Source: Pipra filicauda (Eukaryota > Chordata > Aves > Passeriformes > Pipridae). Taken from it: DNA of 64,000 nt. Where the stretch lies: the NCBI RefSeq assembly GCF_003945595.2, contig NW_024104430.1, positions 186,001 to 250,000 of the forward strand, given 5' to 3'. Numbering within the stretch: the stretch's first letter is position 1; each line of letters begins with the position of its first letter. The translations under genes were made by a program, and so were the position numbers. The notes beneath the pieces are model-generated. The model was not told the origin of the DNA. It worked only from the letters and a program-made list of their open reading frames with translations, and made no database searches. Positions 10,750 to 22,300 of this stretch are shown piece by piece.

Positions 10750-10820
10750 GTTGCCCCCTCCCTGTAAGTGTTCAAGGTCGGGTTGGATGGGGTTTTGAGC
10801 AATCTGATCTAGTGGAAGGT
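10750..10820 (+). mobile_element. CR1 3' fragment
   Basis: This is a short plus-strand piece of the CR1 3' region. It reads GTAAGTGTTCAAGGTCGGGT then TGGATGGGGTTTTGAGCAAT and CTGATCTAGTGGAAGGT, which is the standard order. The final part and the terminal tandem units are missing, so this copy lost its 3' end after insertion. Confidence 0.78.
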
Positions 10821-10937
10821 AATGAATGGTCAGTAAGCCAAACATTGTGTACCCTAATAGCAAAGTGGTGACCAGCTCCTGACCTATATGAATAGGGGCA
10901 CGTTCCATAGACGGAAGGACAGGATTGTCAACCCTTT

Positions 10938-11452
10938 TTGTGGTATTTGTCAGACCATATTCTGAGACTGCATCAAGTTTTGTGCCCTAGTACTGGTAAA
11001 GACATATGTAAATGGTGGGAGGCTCAGTGGAGGGCCCCCAAGGTGGTGAGGGCTGGAGCACTTACTCCATGAGGAGGTACTGGCAGTGCAGGGCTGGGTT
11101 AGGCTGGAGAAGGGATGGCTTCCGATGCATCAAACAAACTCACAGCAATTGCAAGAGGTCATCGAGGAGATTGAGGTGGTCTTGACACACTGGTGCACAG
11201 GAGAATCGTGAAAGACGGTGGGTATGGGAGAGGTTCAGGCTAAGTATAAGAAGATTCTGTTCTCACATAGGAATAATAAGGCAGCAGAACAGGTTAACCT
11301 GAAAGCCTGCATCATCTCTGTCCTTGGTGGGTTTCAAGGCCTGGCAGGACCAAGAGGTGAGGAACCTGGAGCTAGCCCTGTTTTGGGCAGAGGGTTGGCC
11401 TGGCAACCTCCTGAAGTCCCTCACAGCCTGAATTATCCTGTGATATGATAAT
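10938..11452 (+). mobile_element. CR1 LINE 3' portion, second subfamily
   Basis: This is a CR1 copy on the plus strand. The left part reads GTCAGACCATATTCTGAGAC then TGCATCAAGTTTTGTGCCC (about 10950-10990). The middle has GGAGGGCCCCCAAGGTGGTG (about 11033-11052). The right part has AATAATAAGGCAGCAGAACA (about 11271) and CATCATCTCTGTCCTTGGTG (about 11311). It ends CCTGAATTATCCTGTGATAT, the 3' end of a CR1 subfamily that differs from the ATTCT-tailed copy just upstream. No intact frame is present. Confidence 0.85.
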
Positions 11453-12669
11453 GTTAAATATAGCAAAATATACAAGAGAAGGGGATACATTTTACCCTGC
11501 TTACATGCTTATATACCTCATATAGGATTTACACATTTTTCAAATTTCAAAATATAGGGCAAGTCATTTTCCTTCAATGAAAAAGACGAGAAGTAAGTAT
11601 TTTGGCTACCAGAGAGCATAATCTTTTTTGCATTATTCACTGTAATTACTTACTTGTCATTCAAACTTTTGTAATGAAAACCATTTGTTGAAATCTTTTC
11701 TGGCAGCATTTATTATATTCACTAAGCTTCAGAAAATAAAAGTCCCTTAACATCAACAGCAAGAAGATATAAAACACAGTGACTTTGAGGTTGATTTACA
11801 GATATTACATCTATTTTGGAGACAACAGATTTGTTTGCATTATGTCATTTCCCACCCAGCACAGTGTGTGCTTTCATTATAAAAATATTCATTGGGCTTT
11901 GCTGAAAATATTCCCAACCTAAGTCAAAATTAGATCCAAATGAGATCTCTTGAGTGGAGTGAAAATTGGAATGAAGGCCCCCAGCTATAAGGAATATGTA
12001 TAACAATATCCTGAAAATAATATTCACCCTACAAAGTGCTAAGAATTTAGGTTTATTATACTTCACTGCATTATAATGGGGGACAAATAATACTTCAGAA
12101 ATGAAGGTAAAGCTAGAACAGAGACTGAAAAACTGCTGAAAAGAAAAAGCATGTGTTCTAACAAACCATTCACTGTGCAATATTAACTGTTAGGTAAGAA
12201 TGTTAAAATGACAAAGCCCTTGGAGTATACTTCCAAGAAATTCCAGATTTAATGGGTACAGCTAAACCAAAATTCTGATCAGCAGATCAATATTATTTTT
12301 TCAGTTAGATAGATTTGTATTTTTTAGGGCTATTACCTTAAAATTTCTGCCTTACACTACATCACCTCAACAAATACATTGTATAACTGAAAATCAAATG
12401 CAGAAAATCCTGAACAAACCCCTAAGTCGAATTTGTAGTAAATTATTATGAATATATACACTTCAGTCGTTAACTGAGATTGGCACCAAGAAGGTTATGC
12501 ACTGCCAAACACAGACCATAAAGTGTGTGTAAAGTGTAACCATGCATGTAGTTACATATGCGATGGTCTTGCATTCACTAAAGTTAATTAAATGTATAAA
12601 TTAATACAGGATCATTGGACTGGTAATATATTTTGTTGGAAGCCATTTAAAAAAACACTAAGAATTCTA
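11453..12669. other. AT-rich unique DNA with one 111-codon minus frame
   Basis: No repeat is recognised. A minus-strand frame of 111 codons (11845-12180) is the longest frame outside repeats in the window. Its product would be rich in Phe, Ile, Leu and Tyr, as random AT-rich translation often is, and I know no similar protein. It is probably not a gene. Confidence 0.4.
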
Positions 12670-13080
12670 CTGGGCAGCACCTTACATTCTCCTATGAAGA
12701 GATTGGGATTGTTCAGCCTGGAGAACAGAAAGCTCCCGGAAGAACTTGTAACAGCCTCCCAGTACCTAAATGACACCTACAAGAGAGCTGGAGAGGGCCT
12801 TTTTAAAAAGACGTGTAGCAATAGGACAAGGGGGAAAGGTTTTAAACTGAAGGAAGGCAGGTTTAGATTAGACATGAGGAGGAAATTTTCAGGGGATGGG
12901 GAGGCACTGGAGCAGGCTGTCCAGAGAAGCTGAGAATTCTCCATCTCTGACAGTGTTCAAGGTTAGGTCAGATGGGGCTTTAAGCACCCTGGTCTAGGGG
13001 AAAGTGTCCTGCCAGGGGGATTGGAACTAGATGATCTTTAACGTCCCTTTCAATCCAAACTGCTTCTAATATGATTCTAG
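12670..13080 (+). mobile_element. CR1 LINE 3' portion
   Basis: This is a plus-strand CR1 3' end. It starts near the CTCCTATGAAGAGATTGGGA stretch, continues with TTGTTCAGCCTGGAGAACAG, AGCAATAGGACAAGGGGGAA, GGCAGGTTTAGATTAGACAT and GAGGCACTGGAGCAGGCTGT, and finishes with GGAACTAGATGATCTTTAAC and a decayed terminal ATGATTCTAG. It is 5'-truncated, as usual for CR1, and has no coding capacity. Confidence 0.92.
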
Positions 13081-16004
13081 AACCAGACTGAAATATACAA
13101 GCTGAAAATCAGTAACATGGAATGAAAAGTTGCACACAGAATTTTCTTTCTTCTTGAGATCAATTGACTAAAAAGCTAAGTAGTTGTAGTAGTTGATCAA
13201 TAAAGGACTATGTGTTCCCATGATAATACAAGTCTGAAAAAAGGCAGTTCTGAAGAAGTGACAGAGACTTCCTCTAATAAAAAAGAAGCACACATAGTAC
13301 TGAAAATAACACACATATTTTTCAATTAATATCTAAAAAAACAAATGGATGGAATGTGAGAATACAAAAGGAGGGACTACTTGAGTGATAAATGGGATGA
13401 AAACTAATTTAGAGTAGGGAATTAAAAGTACATTGTTTCTTCAGCCTACATAAATGACAGCCAAGACATGTGTGAGTAACATTTGTAATTTCTTAATGAA
13501 TAAAGGATGAGAGAAGGAAAAAAACCAACCAGATAAAAACAACTTAAGATATAAGGAAGACTGGAACAAAAACTACTACTACATACTAATATGTATATGA
13601 ATTAATGAAAACTCGACATTTGAATAAGCTTTCTAGCTCAAAGAGATTATGAAAATGTTTTCAGATGGAGTAGGTATAGCTCCTTATCAGGTCATGGAAA
13701 GGACAGGACATGGAAAGGAAAATAATACAACTGAGTGTGTGCAAAATGAAGGTATTTGCACCAGTAGGTTAAGATCTCTTTAGTTCCAGGATTTAACATA
13801 TTTTTAGTGTTTCAATACATAGTTAGAATTCCATGGACTCAAGTAAAGAATGAACAAATGTGCCCTTTAGTACGTGTCCCAAAGTACATGAAATGGAAAA
13901 ACAAAAACCAAAAATATAAGAGGTAAAAACAGATTGTAAGGTATGGTTTCATTACAGATCATAGAGACATCAGGAGACCTAGTGAGAATGTAAAGGGTAT
14001 AATATAGAATGAAGGATTAAATAGAAGTTGGAAAACTCCCATATTTTTCCTATCTGTTTTTTAATCAAACCTTAAATTGCTACTTCCTCTGCTTTAAGGT
14101 CTAGACTCCCAATCTTTATTCAGTTAAAAACCACATTGATGTCAAAGAATGTTGACTATATCCTCTTAACAAAATATTTTTCTTTTCTAGAGGTGATCAA
14201 AGATAAATACAGTGTCTAGTTCTCCTGGCAGTTAAATCTATGCAAACTGAGAGCAAATCAACTGAAATATTATTGTCAAATGCTCATTTATTATCAGTCT
14301 AGTTTCCTTTTTTTTTTAAATCACGGAAAATTTAATATTGGTTTCAATGAGAGAATAATTATTCCAAGAAGGATTTATTTTTAAAATCATATCTTTGAAC
14401 TACAGTAGTGTAAAAGCAACTTCTAAGATAGATACGGACTTGTCATAACTGAGTTCAAAATTCTAAGCAGTAATAAGCAATGAGTCACTCGTTTCCACAT
14501 TTGAAGGAAGTTCATGAGAACTCAATTTTTCTGATTTTGAACCAACTGTGTTATTTCATTTCAAAACCAGAGCAGCAGAACAACAAATCCACTGTGAACT
14601 CATGTCTTGGATGGATATATGAAGGGGAAAATAGAAAATTTTCTATTAGTTAACTTTCACATTTCTTGATTCTAGTAAATTATTTCTTTTTCTGAAACAT
14701 GATTAGCTACCTGTGATAAGTAGCAAATATTGCTGATGTGCCCATGGGGTCAGCATGTCTCAGCACTGTCCAAGGTGCTGTATTTCACACAAAGTATTTC
14801 ACTGTAGGGTTCAGTTCTGTAGGTTTTATTCTGGTCGTATCTCGTAAACATCCAGTGGCATATCATGTCAGGCAGAGATAACTGTGGTTTCTCAATATAT
14901 TCTTCCCCTTTTTTCTTTCTATCACTCTTCTCCTCTTACTTCAGAACCAGATTCTAATTTCCTTATCTCTATGTTCAAATTTACTGAATGTGTAATGTGT
15001 TTAGCTTGCTTCCATTATCAATAAGTTCCCTAGGTTTTCTCACTTAACATTTTGCTTTTCAGTTCCCTGCATAAGGCAAATGAAAATTATGTAATTTTAT
15101 CTTCAGAAAATTATCACCTAACAACTTTTACTAAGCAAACTGATGGACAGAATTTTATATGTACTACTCCAAAGTACAATTGCTACAAGAAGTCCATAGT
15201 AAGCATTCTGAAGTAGTCTTCTTAAATTCAATTCTAATCACATAAAAAGTGGGAAAATAAGTACTTTGTTTTTATTGGTAACTCAGTAATATTAAAGAGG
15301 AAGGAGAGGGGTTTGAATGTGTTTTAGCACCTTTTCAGAAGACTTTTCTTATGATACATATTATGTAAGTTACATGCTCACCTCTAAGTGCAACTATATA
15401 ATAACTTGCACAGAGACTACAAAAAAGAAATTGTAACATTATGGGACCAGATTTATATCTGCCTCAGACATTTTTTAAATTTGCTTTAATTTCACTGGAA
15501 AATGTAATACATTGTTATTGACAAAAATTCAATCTCCAACTGTCCATGAATAGGTTTACTAGTCAAAAATACCACGATCAAATTCTCAGCTGAATCAAGG
15601 TCCTGAAAGAATCAAAGTTAATTATGCAAGAGATTCAATTTAGTTGGAAGCGACGAAAAAACATCTTTTGACTGTTTTCTTAATTCCTGAAAGCTTGTGT
15701 TAATAATATGAACTGGACTAAATTTTCTCAACATGGAGTACTTTGTGAATTTTAGATCACTAATTTTGCAATCTACTTAATTAGAAGTGCCATATATATA
15801 TATTGACATTCATACCAATTTACATTAGTTTAGAATATGTGACTATATCTATTTTAAAAAAAAAAATTCTGACAGTAATAAAGCCAGTATATTTTTGATA
15901 CTAATTTGACTAGGGTCCATTCTTCTCCCTCATTGTTATGTCTAAGGCATTTTTCCTTTCTCTTTCATGTCACATTGGTTTAATTTCTGTTGTCTGTATG
16001 ACAG
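13081..16004. other. AT-rich unique DNA, no gene seen
   Basis: No recognisable gene, RNA or interspersed repeat. Only short runs of A or T and one TATATATATA tract (about 15793) are present. Confidence 0.5.
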
Positions 16005-16107
16005 GCAATGAAGTGCTGATCAAATATGTACCTGACCTTGAATTATCTCATAAGGTACATAAAAGTCTTCATTCTGGTGTACTGTCAGACATCTATAATT
16101 ATACAAG
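16005..16107 (+). other. exon-like segment, unconfirmed
   Basis: This 103-base segment follows an acceptor-like tract (TTTCTGTTGTCTGTATGACAG, ending at 16004) and is followed by a donor-like GTGAGAAAG after CAAG. One frame is open throughout. After two bases it reads NEVLIKYVPDLELSHK, continues with VHKSLHSGVLSDIYNYT and leaves two bases over. The composition is balanced rather than dominated by Lys, Phe and Ile. I do not recognise the peptide. A 34-codon open frame has a fair chance of occurring at random here, so this is only a candidate for an internal exon of a large plus-strand gene. Confidence 0.27.
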
Positions 16108-18845
16108 GTGAGAAAGTGATCTAAATTTCTATGAAATAAAAAAAATCTAAGAATTAAAACACTAAACAACATGGAAATTCTACTATTTGACTAATTTGCA
16201 GATGCTTATCAATCACAGCTCATTGACAAACTCAGTTGAAGGAATTTTATTTTTCAGAAGTATAGAGTAGTATTTTCTAACTATTCAGTAATCCTTTGGA
16301 TAATTCTAAAAAAGTTTTCTTCTATTTTTGGCGTAAATCTGTAATGACACCTACATCTCCACAAAATGCAAGATAAATACATTTACGTGTTGGTGCTAGC
16401 CCCATGGTATAAGTAAACTTGTGGTAATACTTCCTATTGTTTTTCTTGTGGCCATCTATTATATACTGTATTTTCAAAAGTGTGAAGGACAAATTCCATT
16501 TATTTATTTTTTCTAATTTGCTCTCTGTTATGTTTTGTGACATTTTTAATATTCTTTTATTTTCTGTTTTTCAGATGAATTAGGGGCAGTTGTGGATTTG
16601 CCACAGGCCTAGGTTGTTATTAAAATCCTTTAAAATAGCAAGATACACAGCATTTTCATTTATATTTGTTATATACATATTAATCATAAAACATATTAAC
16701 ATAAAGAACATCAAGGATGTATAATTACAATAATATGATTGCCTAATTTGGAACAATTCAGTACAATTTCATGTATAAATTGCATAACATACCATACATA
16801 TAGTACTTTTTTATGCAGTTGTGCAATTTTTTCAAATAATTGACAACATAACCTTGACAGGAAAAAAAAATCTTGCAGCGTCTGTCAGATATTATGCCTA
16901 GTGACTTACCATGTTAACTGTTGTAGTTTAGGGTTGTTTCACTTGCAGAAGTGAAACAATTTTGTAGAAAACATAGAAGTAGAGCATATTCAGTCATTCG
17001 TCATCTTCCATAAAACCCTGAACTTCTCTTTCTTGTTACCTTATGCAATCTGTAGCAAGAGCTGTCTTCCTGAGTGATAGTTTTCATATTGTCCTTTGTT
17101 TTAACCTGAACGAAATTATTTTGTCAGAAGTCAATATATATATGGGGGGGGGGGAATTAAATAATTAAAATCCTGTCTTGATTTCATGTTCAGGAACGTA
17201 TAACAAGGATTCAAACAGTATCTTAAAACACCTGCCGTCAAGGACAAAATCATGCTGACTTTGTCTCAATTCTAAAGAGGAAAACAATGAAGAGGAAAAC
17301 AATAAAGGTCTTACAGGTCTTGTGATTTTTTTAACTCATTCATTTTTTTCTGACTAAGCCCTTGCATTGCTCTAGTACTGAACTGTCTCAGGTTGCTTTT
17401 TCTACTCTCTCTCTGAAATGGAGACTAGTTCTGAGGTTTGCAGAAGTTCTTGTCAATTCATCTGCTTGACTGAGAAGAAAAACCTCATGTAACCACATCA
17501 AAGTTCCAGGTAAACCTAATGGTCTCAGCTAATGTGGATGTGTCTGGTATAATTTTTGTTATAGAATGGTTCCATAATTTCTGGTTTCATAAATTGCACT
17601 GAGCTCTTCATTTTACTTTAATGACTGATTTCAGTTTTTCTCAGAGCATTTAGTCAGTTCTGTTCTATAATGTAGCAGAGTTGAAGAGAAGTAGGAATTA
17701 GTCCTCAGCCCTTAATTAAAAATTATTTGGGACATGAGAGGTTAATAATCTACACTCTACTTAAATATGTTGCGTAAAACACACATCCTTTATGAGAAAT
17801 TTCTGTATGTGGTACTACTTATTTAGTAAAAATAAACAACATATTCATTATCCCCAGTCAGTTTTCATACTTTGGAGGAGTACTGACATATGGCATAAGA
17901 ACTGTGGTCCACCTGTAGCAATAAAAATTTTTTTCCTTCCAATATAGACCAATTCATGCTTACCTTCTAGTGACACTAACCATGTCATTGCTTGGTTAGT
18001 CTGTGCTATTTTCATAAGTCAAAGTTTTCTCACTTTGATTATATGCCATATAGCATAAGTTATGCTATATATACAGCCTTTTCTTTCAGTCTCTTCCCTC
18101 TACCCCAGAATCTTCAGTTTTGGCAACAGCAGCAAAGCTGAGCCCTTCCCTAACAGATAAAATGAGAAAGCTTTCTTTTATCCCAATATATAAAGTCAAA
18201 ACCTCATTATTCTCCTTATTTTTGTGACTGCAAGCCACTGGTCTATTTTTAATTTAATGATATAAGGACAAAAAAGAAATACTCTCACATTTATACTTGT
18301 TGCTGTGGTACACCATGCTAAAGACCCCAGCAAAATACTTTCAGAACTGATAGAATGAGTAATGTTCCATGTTCACAGTAGCACACTCAGATTGCTCTTT
18401 CAAGTACCTATACTGAGTACAAAAATTACATCCCAAATTCCAAAAGACTGTGATGTTCATTCTTGTCCTGTTGGGCTGAGCAAAGTGATAATATAATCAA
18501 GGAAAACCTGTTCTTATAATGGTCTACCTGTATATTTTTCTTCATTGAATTCCCTGCAAGTTGTCATTGTATAGGTTTTTACCATTAGTTTTTATGCTAT
18601 AACATGAGGACATTTAACATTTGGAAAGCTCTTAGGAATTTAGTATCATTACTTTTACTGATTTATTTCCTTAAATTAAAACATTGTGTGATATATTCCC
18701 TATCATAAAAACTGTACTTACAGGTCAGATGAAACCAAAGTTTGACTGTGGAAATGCATAATCTGTTTTCTAATGCCTACTATAGTATTGCTCATCTATT
18801 AAAGTTAATAAAACACTAGGTGACATAATCCAGAAATTAGTTTAT
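16108..18845. other. AT-rich unique DNA
   Basis: No gene or interspersed repeat is recognised. An 11-G run sits at 17144-17154 just after a TATATATATA tract. A 15-base direct duplication containing AGAGGAAAACAAT occurs at about 17274-17304. Confidence 0.5.
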
Positions 18846-19356
18846 ATCCTGGGCTGGATAAAATGAGGCGTGGCCAGCAGGCTGAGGGAGGTCATTCTGC
18901 CCCTCTACTCTTCTGTCATGAGACTCCACTTGGAGTGCTGTGTCCAGCTCTGAGGTCCCCAGAACAGGAAAGTCTTGGACTTATCGGAGCAAGTCCAGAT
19001 GAGGCTAAGAAGATGATTAGAGGGATGGACCACCTCTCCTATGAAGACAGGCTGAGAGAATTTCGGGTTGTCCAGTCTGGGGAACAGAAGGCTTCAAGGA
19101 GACCTTATAGCAGCCTCTCAATATATAAAGGGAGCTTGTAGGAAAACCAGAGAGAGACATATTACCAGACCTTGTAGTGCTGGAATAAGGCCATTTAAAT
19201 TTAAAAAGAATAGATTTAGTTTGCACATTAGGAAGAATTTGATCATGATGAGAGTAATGAGACACTGGAACAGGTCGCATAGAACTTTTGTGGATGTTTC
19301 ATCATTACAAGTGTTCAAGGTCAGGTTGAACGGGGTTTTGAGCAATCTGGTCTAGC
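18846..19356 (+). mobile_element. CR1 LINE fragment lacking its 3' end
   Basis: This is a plus-strand CR1 piece. It begins with TGGGCTGGATAAAATGAGGC and GTGGCCAGCAGGCTGAGGGA, passes through TTGGAGTGCTGTGTCCAGCT, GGACCACCTCTCCTATGAAG, GAGACACTGGAACAGGTCGC and GTGTTCAAGGTCAGGTTGAA, and stops after GAGCAATCTGGTCTAG. The last 70 or so bases and the tandem tail of CR1 are absent. Because CR1 inserts by its 3' end, the missing tail implies a later deletion. A 92-codon frame (18863-19141) is a leftover of the element and not a gene. Confidence 0.9.
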
Positions 19357-22300
19357 TTAATCTACCCAATATTTTCCTTGTATATTTCAAAAGAATACTC
19401 TGACTCACTTTATAATTCTGCTATTCTAATAGGGTAAAATACGCTTTTGTGCTTCATGTGAAAAACACCTAATCCCCAAAAACTGCTTAAGATAACTGTT
19501 TTAAGACTAAAAATACTTCAGGAAACTAAAAGTTTTCACTCTGGTTCATTAGTTAGTTTTTAGGTGTTCCAGCCATGTATGAATCAATTTTGCTGGCTTA
19601 ATTTTCTGCGTTTCTATGTTCTCACTTACAGAACTGTTCTTAGTAGCTTGCAAACTGCAAGATTAATCCAAGATCCACTGTTTTTGAAGACTGTACAACG
19701 AGCGTATATGACAACAAATTAATACAAATTTTCAATGTAATAAATATTATTTTGGGTAGAATTTCACAAAAAAAAAGGAAAGTCAAGTATTGGTCACAAC
19801 AGAGAAGCCTTTTGTTATTGGCTTCACAGGTATGTAGACATGTAGAGAGACTGCTCAACTACACTACCAGTCATGTTTTCCAGTTTGGATAGAATTAAAT
19901 GTGACATAGGTCTTTATGGTATAGTTTATACAAATAAACTACAAGATTTGCTGACACAATGGTGAGATGCATCTAAAAGATCTTAGTGGCACAAAATACT
20001 AATGTACTAATATACAGATATAAAAGAAGTACTTGAAAATGAAGGTTTCAGTTGAAAGTGGATAAACTTTACATGTCTGCTTTGCACAGTGCCTTTGCAC
20101 AGTGTCTGCTTTAATCCCAAACAAACATAAGCACAAGTTACAAGTTTTCCCAAGTCATGTGAAGAAACAATGGTTCTTAGGTGTGTGAAACCATTTGATT
20201 CAATGGAATTTACTATTAAGCAGAGAACTTACACATACTACATCTAAAAGTTATACCTACTACATCTAAAAGTTATACAAACTACATGTAGAAGTTATAC
20301 AAACTACATCTGACCAAGTGTAGGATTATCAAGCCATCCAAGGTTATGTCAAACTGACTCTTGGAAATGGTTTAAAGTATGGAAGGATGAGATAGTTTAT
20401 TAAGGAACCAGTTTTTCTTCCTCCTTTTCCTAGGTATCCATGTCCTGGAGATGGACCTATACTTTGGTTACTAGGCTATACCATGAGACTCAAATAACTT
20501 TTTGTTTACCTGGATATCTGACTTTATATCAAATAAAGACTCTTAGGAGTGAGACACTGAAAGATGCCAAAATATTTCATTTTCTTTGGGTTTTTTGTTC
20601 ATAAGAGACTGAGATGAAACAGTAGTAGAAGAAGAGAACTTCCATGAGTTTTTTTAGAAAAAGTTACATCTAACAAAAGGTGGAAAATACTGATTTATTT
20701 TAAATTAATTTTATAATTGAGTATGATTTTGATTTAGCAAACTAACTCATATAACATTTACTGTCATTGATACCTGTTAAATGAATACAAAACAAATTTA
20801 GGCCAGCATGCCAGACCCTACAGGACCCTGTTACACATTACTGATATTGAGGTTTTTAAGTTCTGCCCCAAGGTTTTCAGAAATATTGTTCTTTTAGCCT
20901 CTTTGTTTTCTGTTTTATAGCCATTTTGGGCATATGATGTGTATACCATTATATTTTCCACTTGAACGAACAGTGTCTTTAATATAAAACTGCTTTTTTA
21001 TTAAATCTGAAATTCATGGGTTTCGATCAATTACCCAGTGAAAATATCCTGTCAACAACAAATAAATTTGGAATTTGCCATACTAAGACCTGCTAAAATT
21101 AACCATACACTTTACAGATACGTATTTATTATATATGACAATGTTAAAAATAAAAATCCTTTATACATCAGTCAATGAGATCTCCTTTTCTCTGATCTGA
21201 TTTTCCCTAGTCTCTTTCCCAGGATTGAACGCTTCCTCCAAGTCTTTTTCTCTTAGGTAGGCCTGTCTACTGCCCCTATGGATTTGAAAAATAGAAAGAT
21301 TGAAGAAGTAAGAGCTCAGGATATAATTGCCAAGAGTAGAGCATGATTTGCAAATAATGGATTGTAACCCTTTACTTTCTCCCTGAACATAACAATTTCA
21401 TAACACAAAACCTGATAAAAAAAGCTTCAAACTAAAATACTCTCACTTCCTCAGTCTAAATTATTTAGCTCATGTATCTCACCATGACATTTAGGTATCT
21501 GAAATCTTAGTTCCTAATTTTTTGGTGATATTTATATCCAGATACAAACTGTGGTAAGGGAGATTCAAGTTAACTAGCAAAGTAAAGCTGTTAGATCCTA
21601 AACTAAAAGAAATATGAAAGTTATTCTAGCTAGACATCCAGAGGGAGGAAGAGAAAGACAAAAAAAAGTAATAATAAGCCTATAGAATGTAATATTACAT
21701 AGAAATCTACCTGTTTCAGAGGTATAGAATAGTTGCCACAGAGATAAGAAAGTGCATGTATAACTTTTTATAGACAAGATATAAAATTTAAAAATACTGT
21801 ATTTTATGTGTATATACATAGTATAACAATATTTATATGATAATTAATTGCATTTATATGAAGATTTATAAATTTCATTTTATATAAATAAAACTTAACA
21901 TCCTCCATAAGTGATTTCTTAATTATTTCTAAACAGTTCTGACATTCATTCTGTTCCAGTATTCTTTATTCATATCAGCAGTCTCTCTCACATCGGTTAA
22001 GTACATAGGTTAGAGTTAACTCTATCTAAAGGATTTATGATTTGGATTTACTGATACATCAGTTTCTCAACTGGAACTGAAACAAATATGACTCTCTTTA
22101 ACCGACTTAGGAAGAAAACTTCTTTCTTCTTTGGACAAAATAGAGTGAAGAAAATCGCGCAATTTTACAATTCTATAAAGTGCTTGAGCACCTTCTAAAC
22201 TAAACATATGTTGAAAGATAAGCTGCACAATTAAAGTACAAGAACATAAAGGAGATTGCTGTAGAAATCAGTGATGTTGAAGCAATGCATCAGAACAGGT

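Noticed and set aside
15339..15364. A 26-base micro-exon between CCTTTTCAG and GTAAGTT.
   Set aside because: Too short to judge; acceptor and donor words this close occur often by chance in AT-rich DNA.
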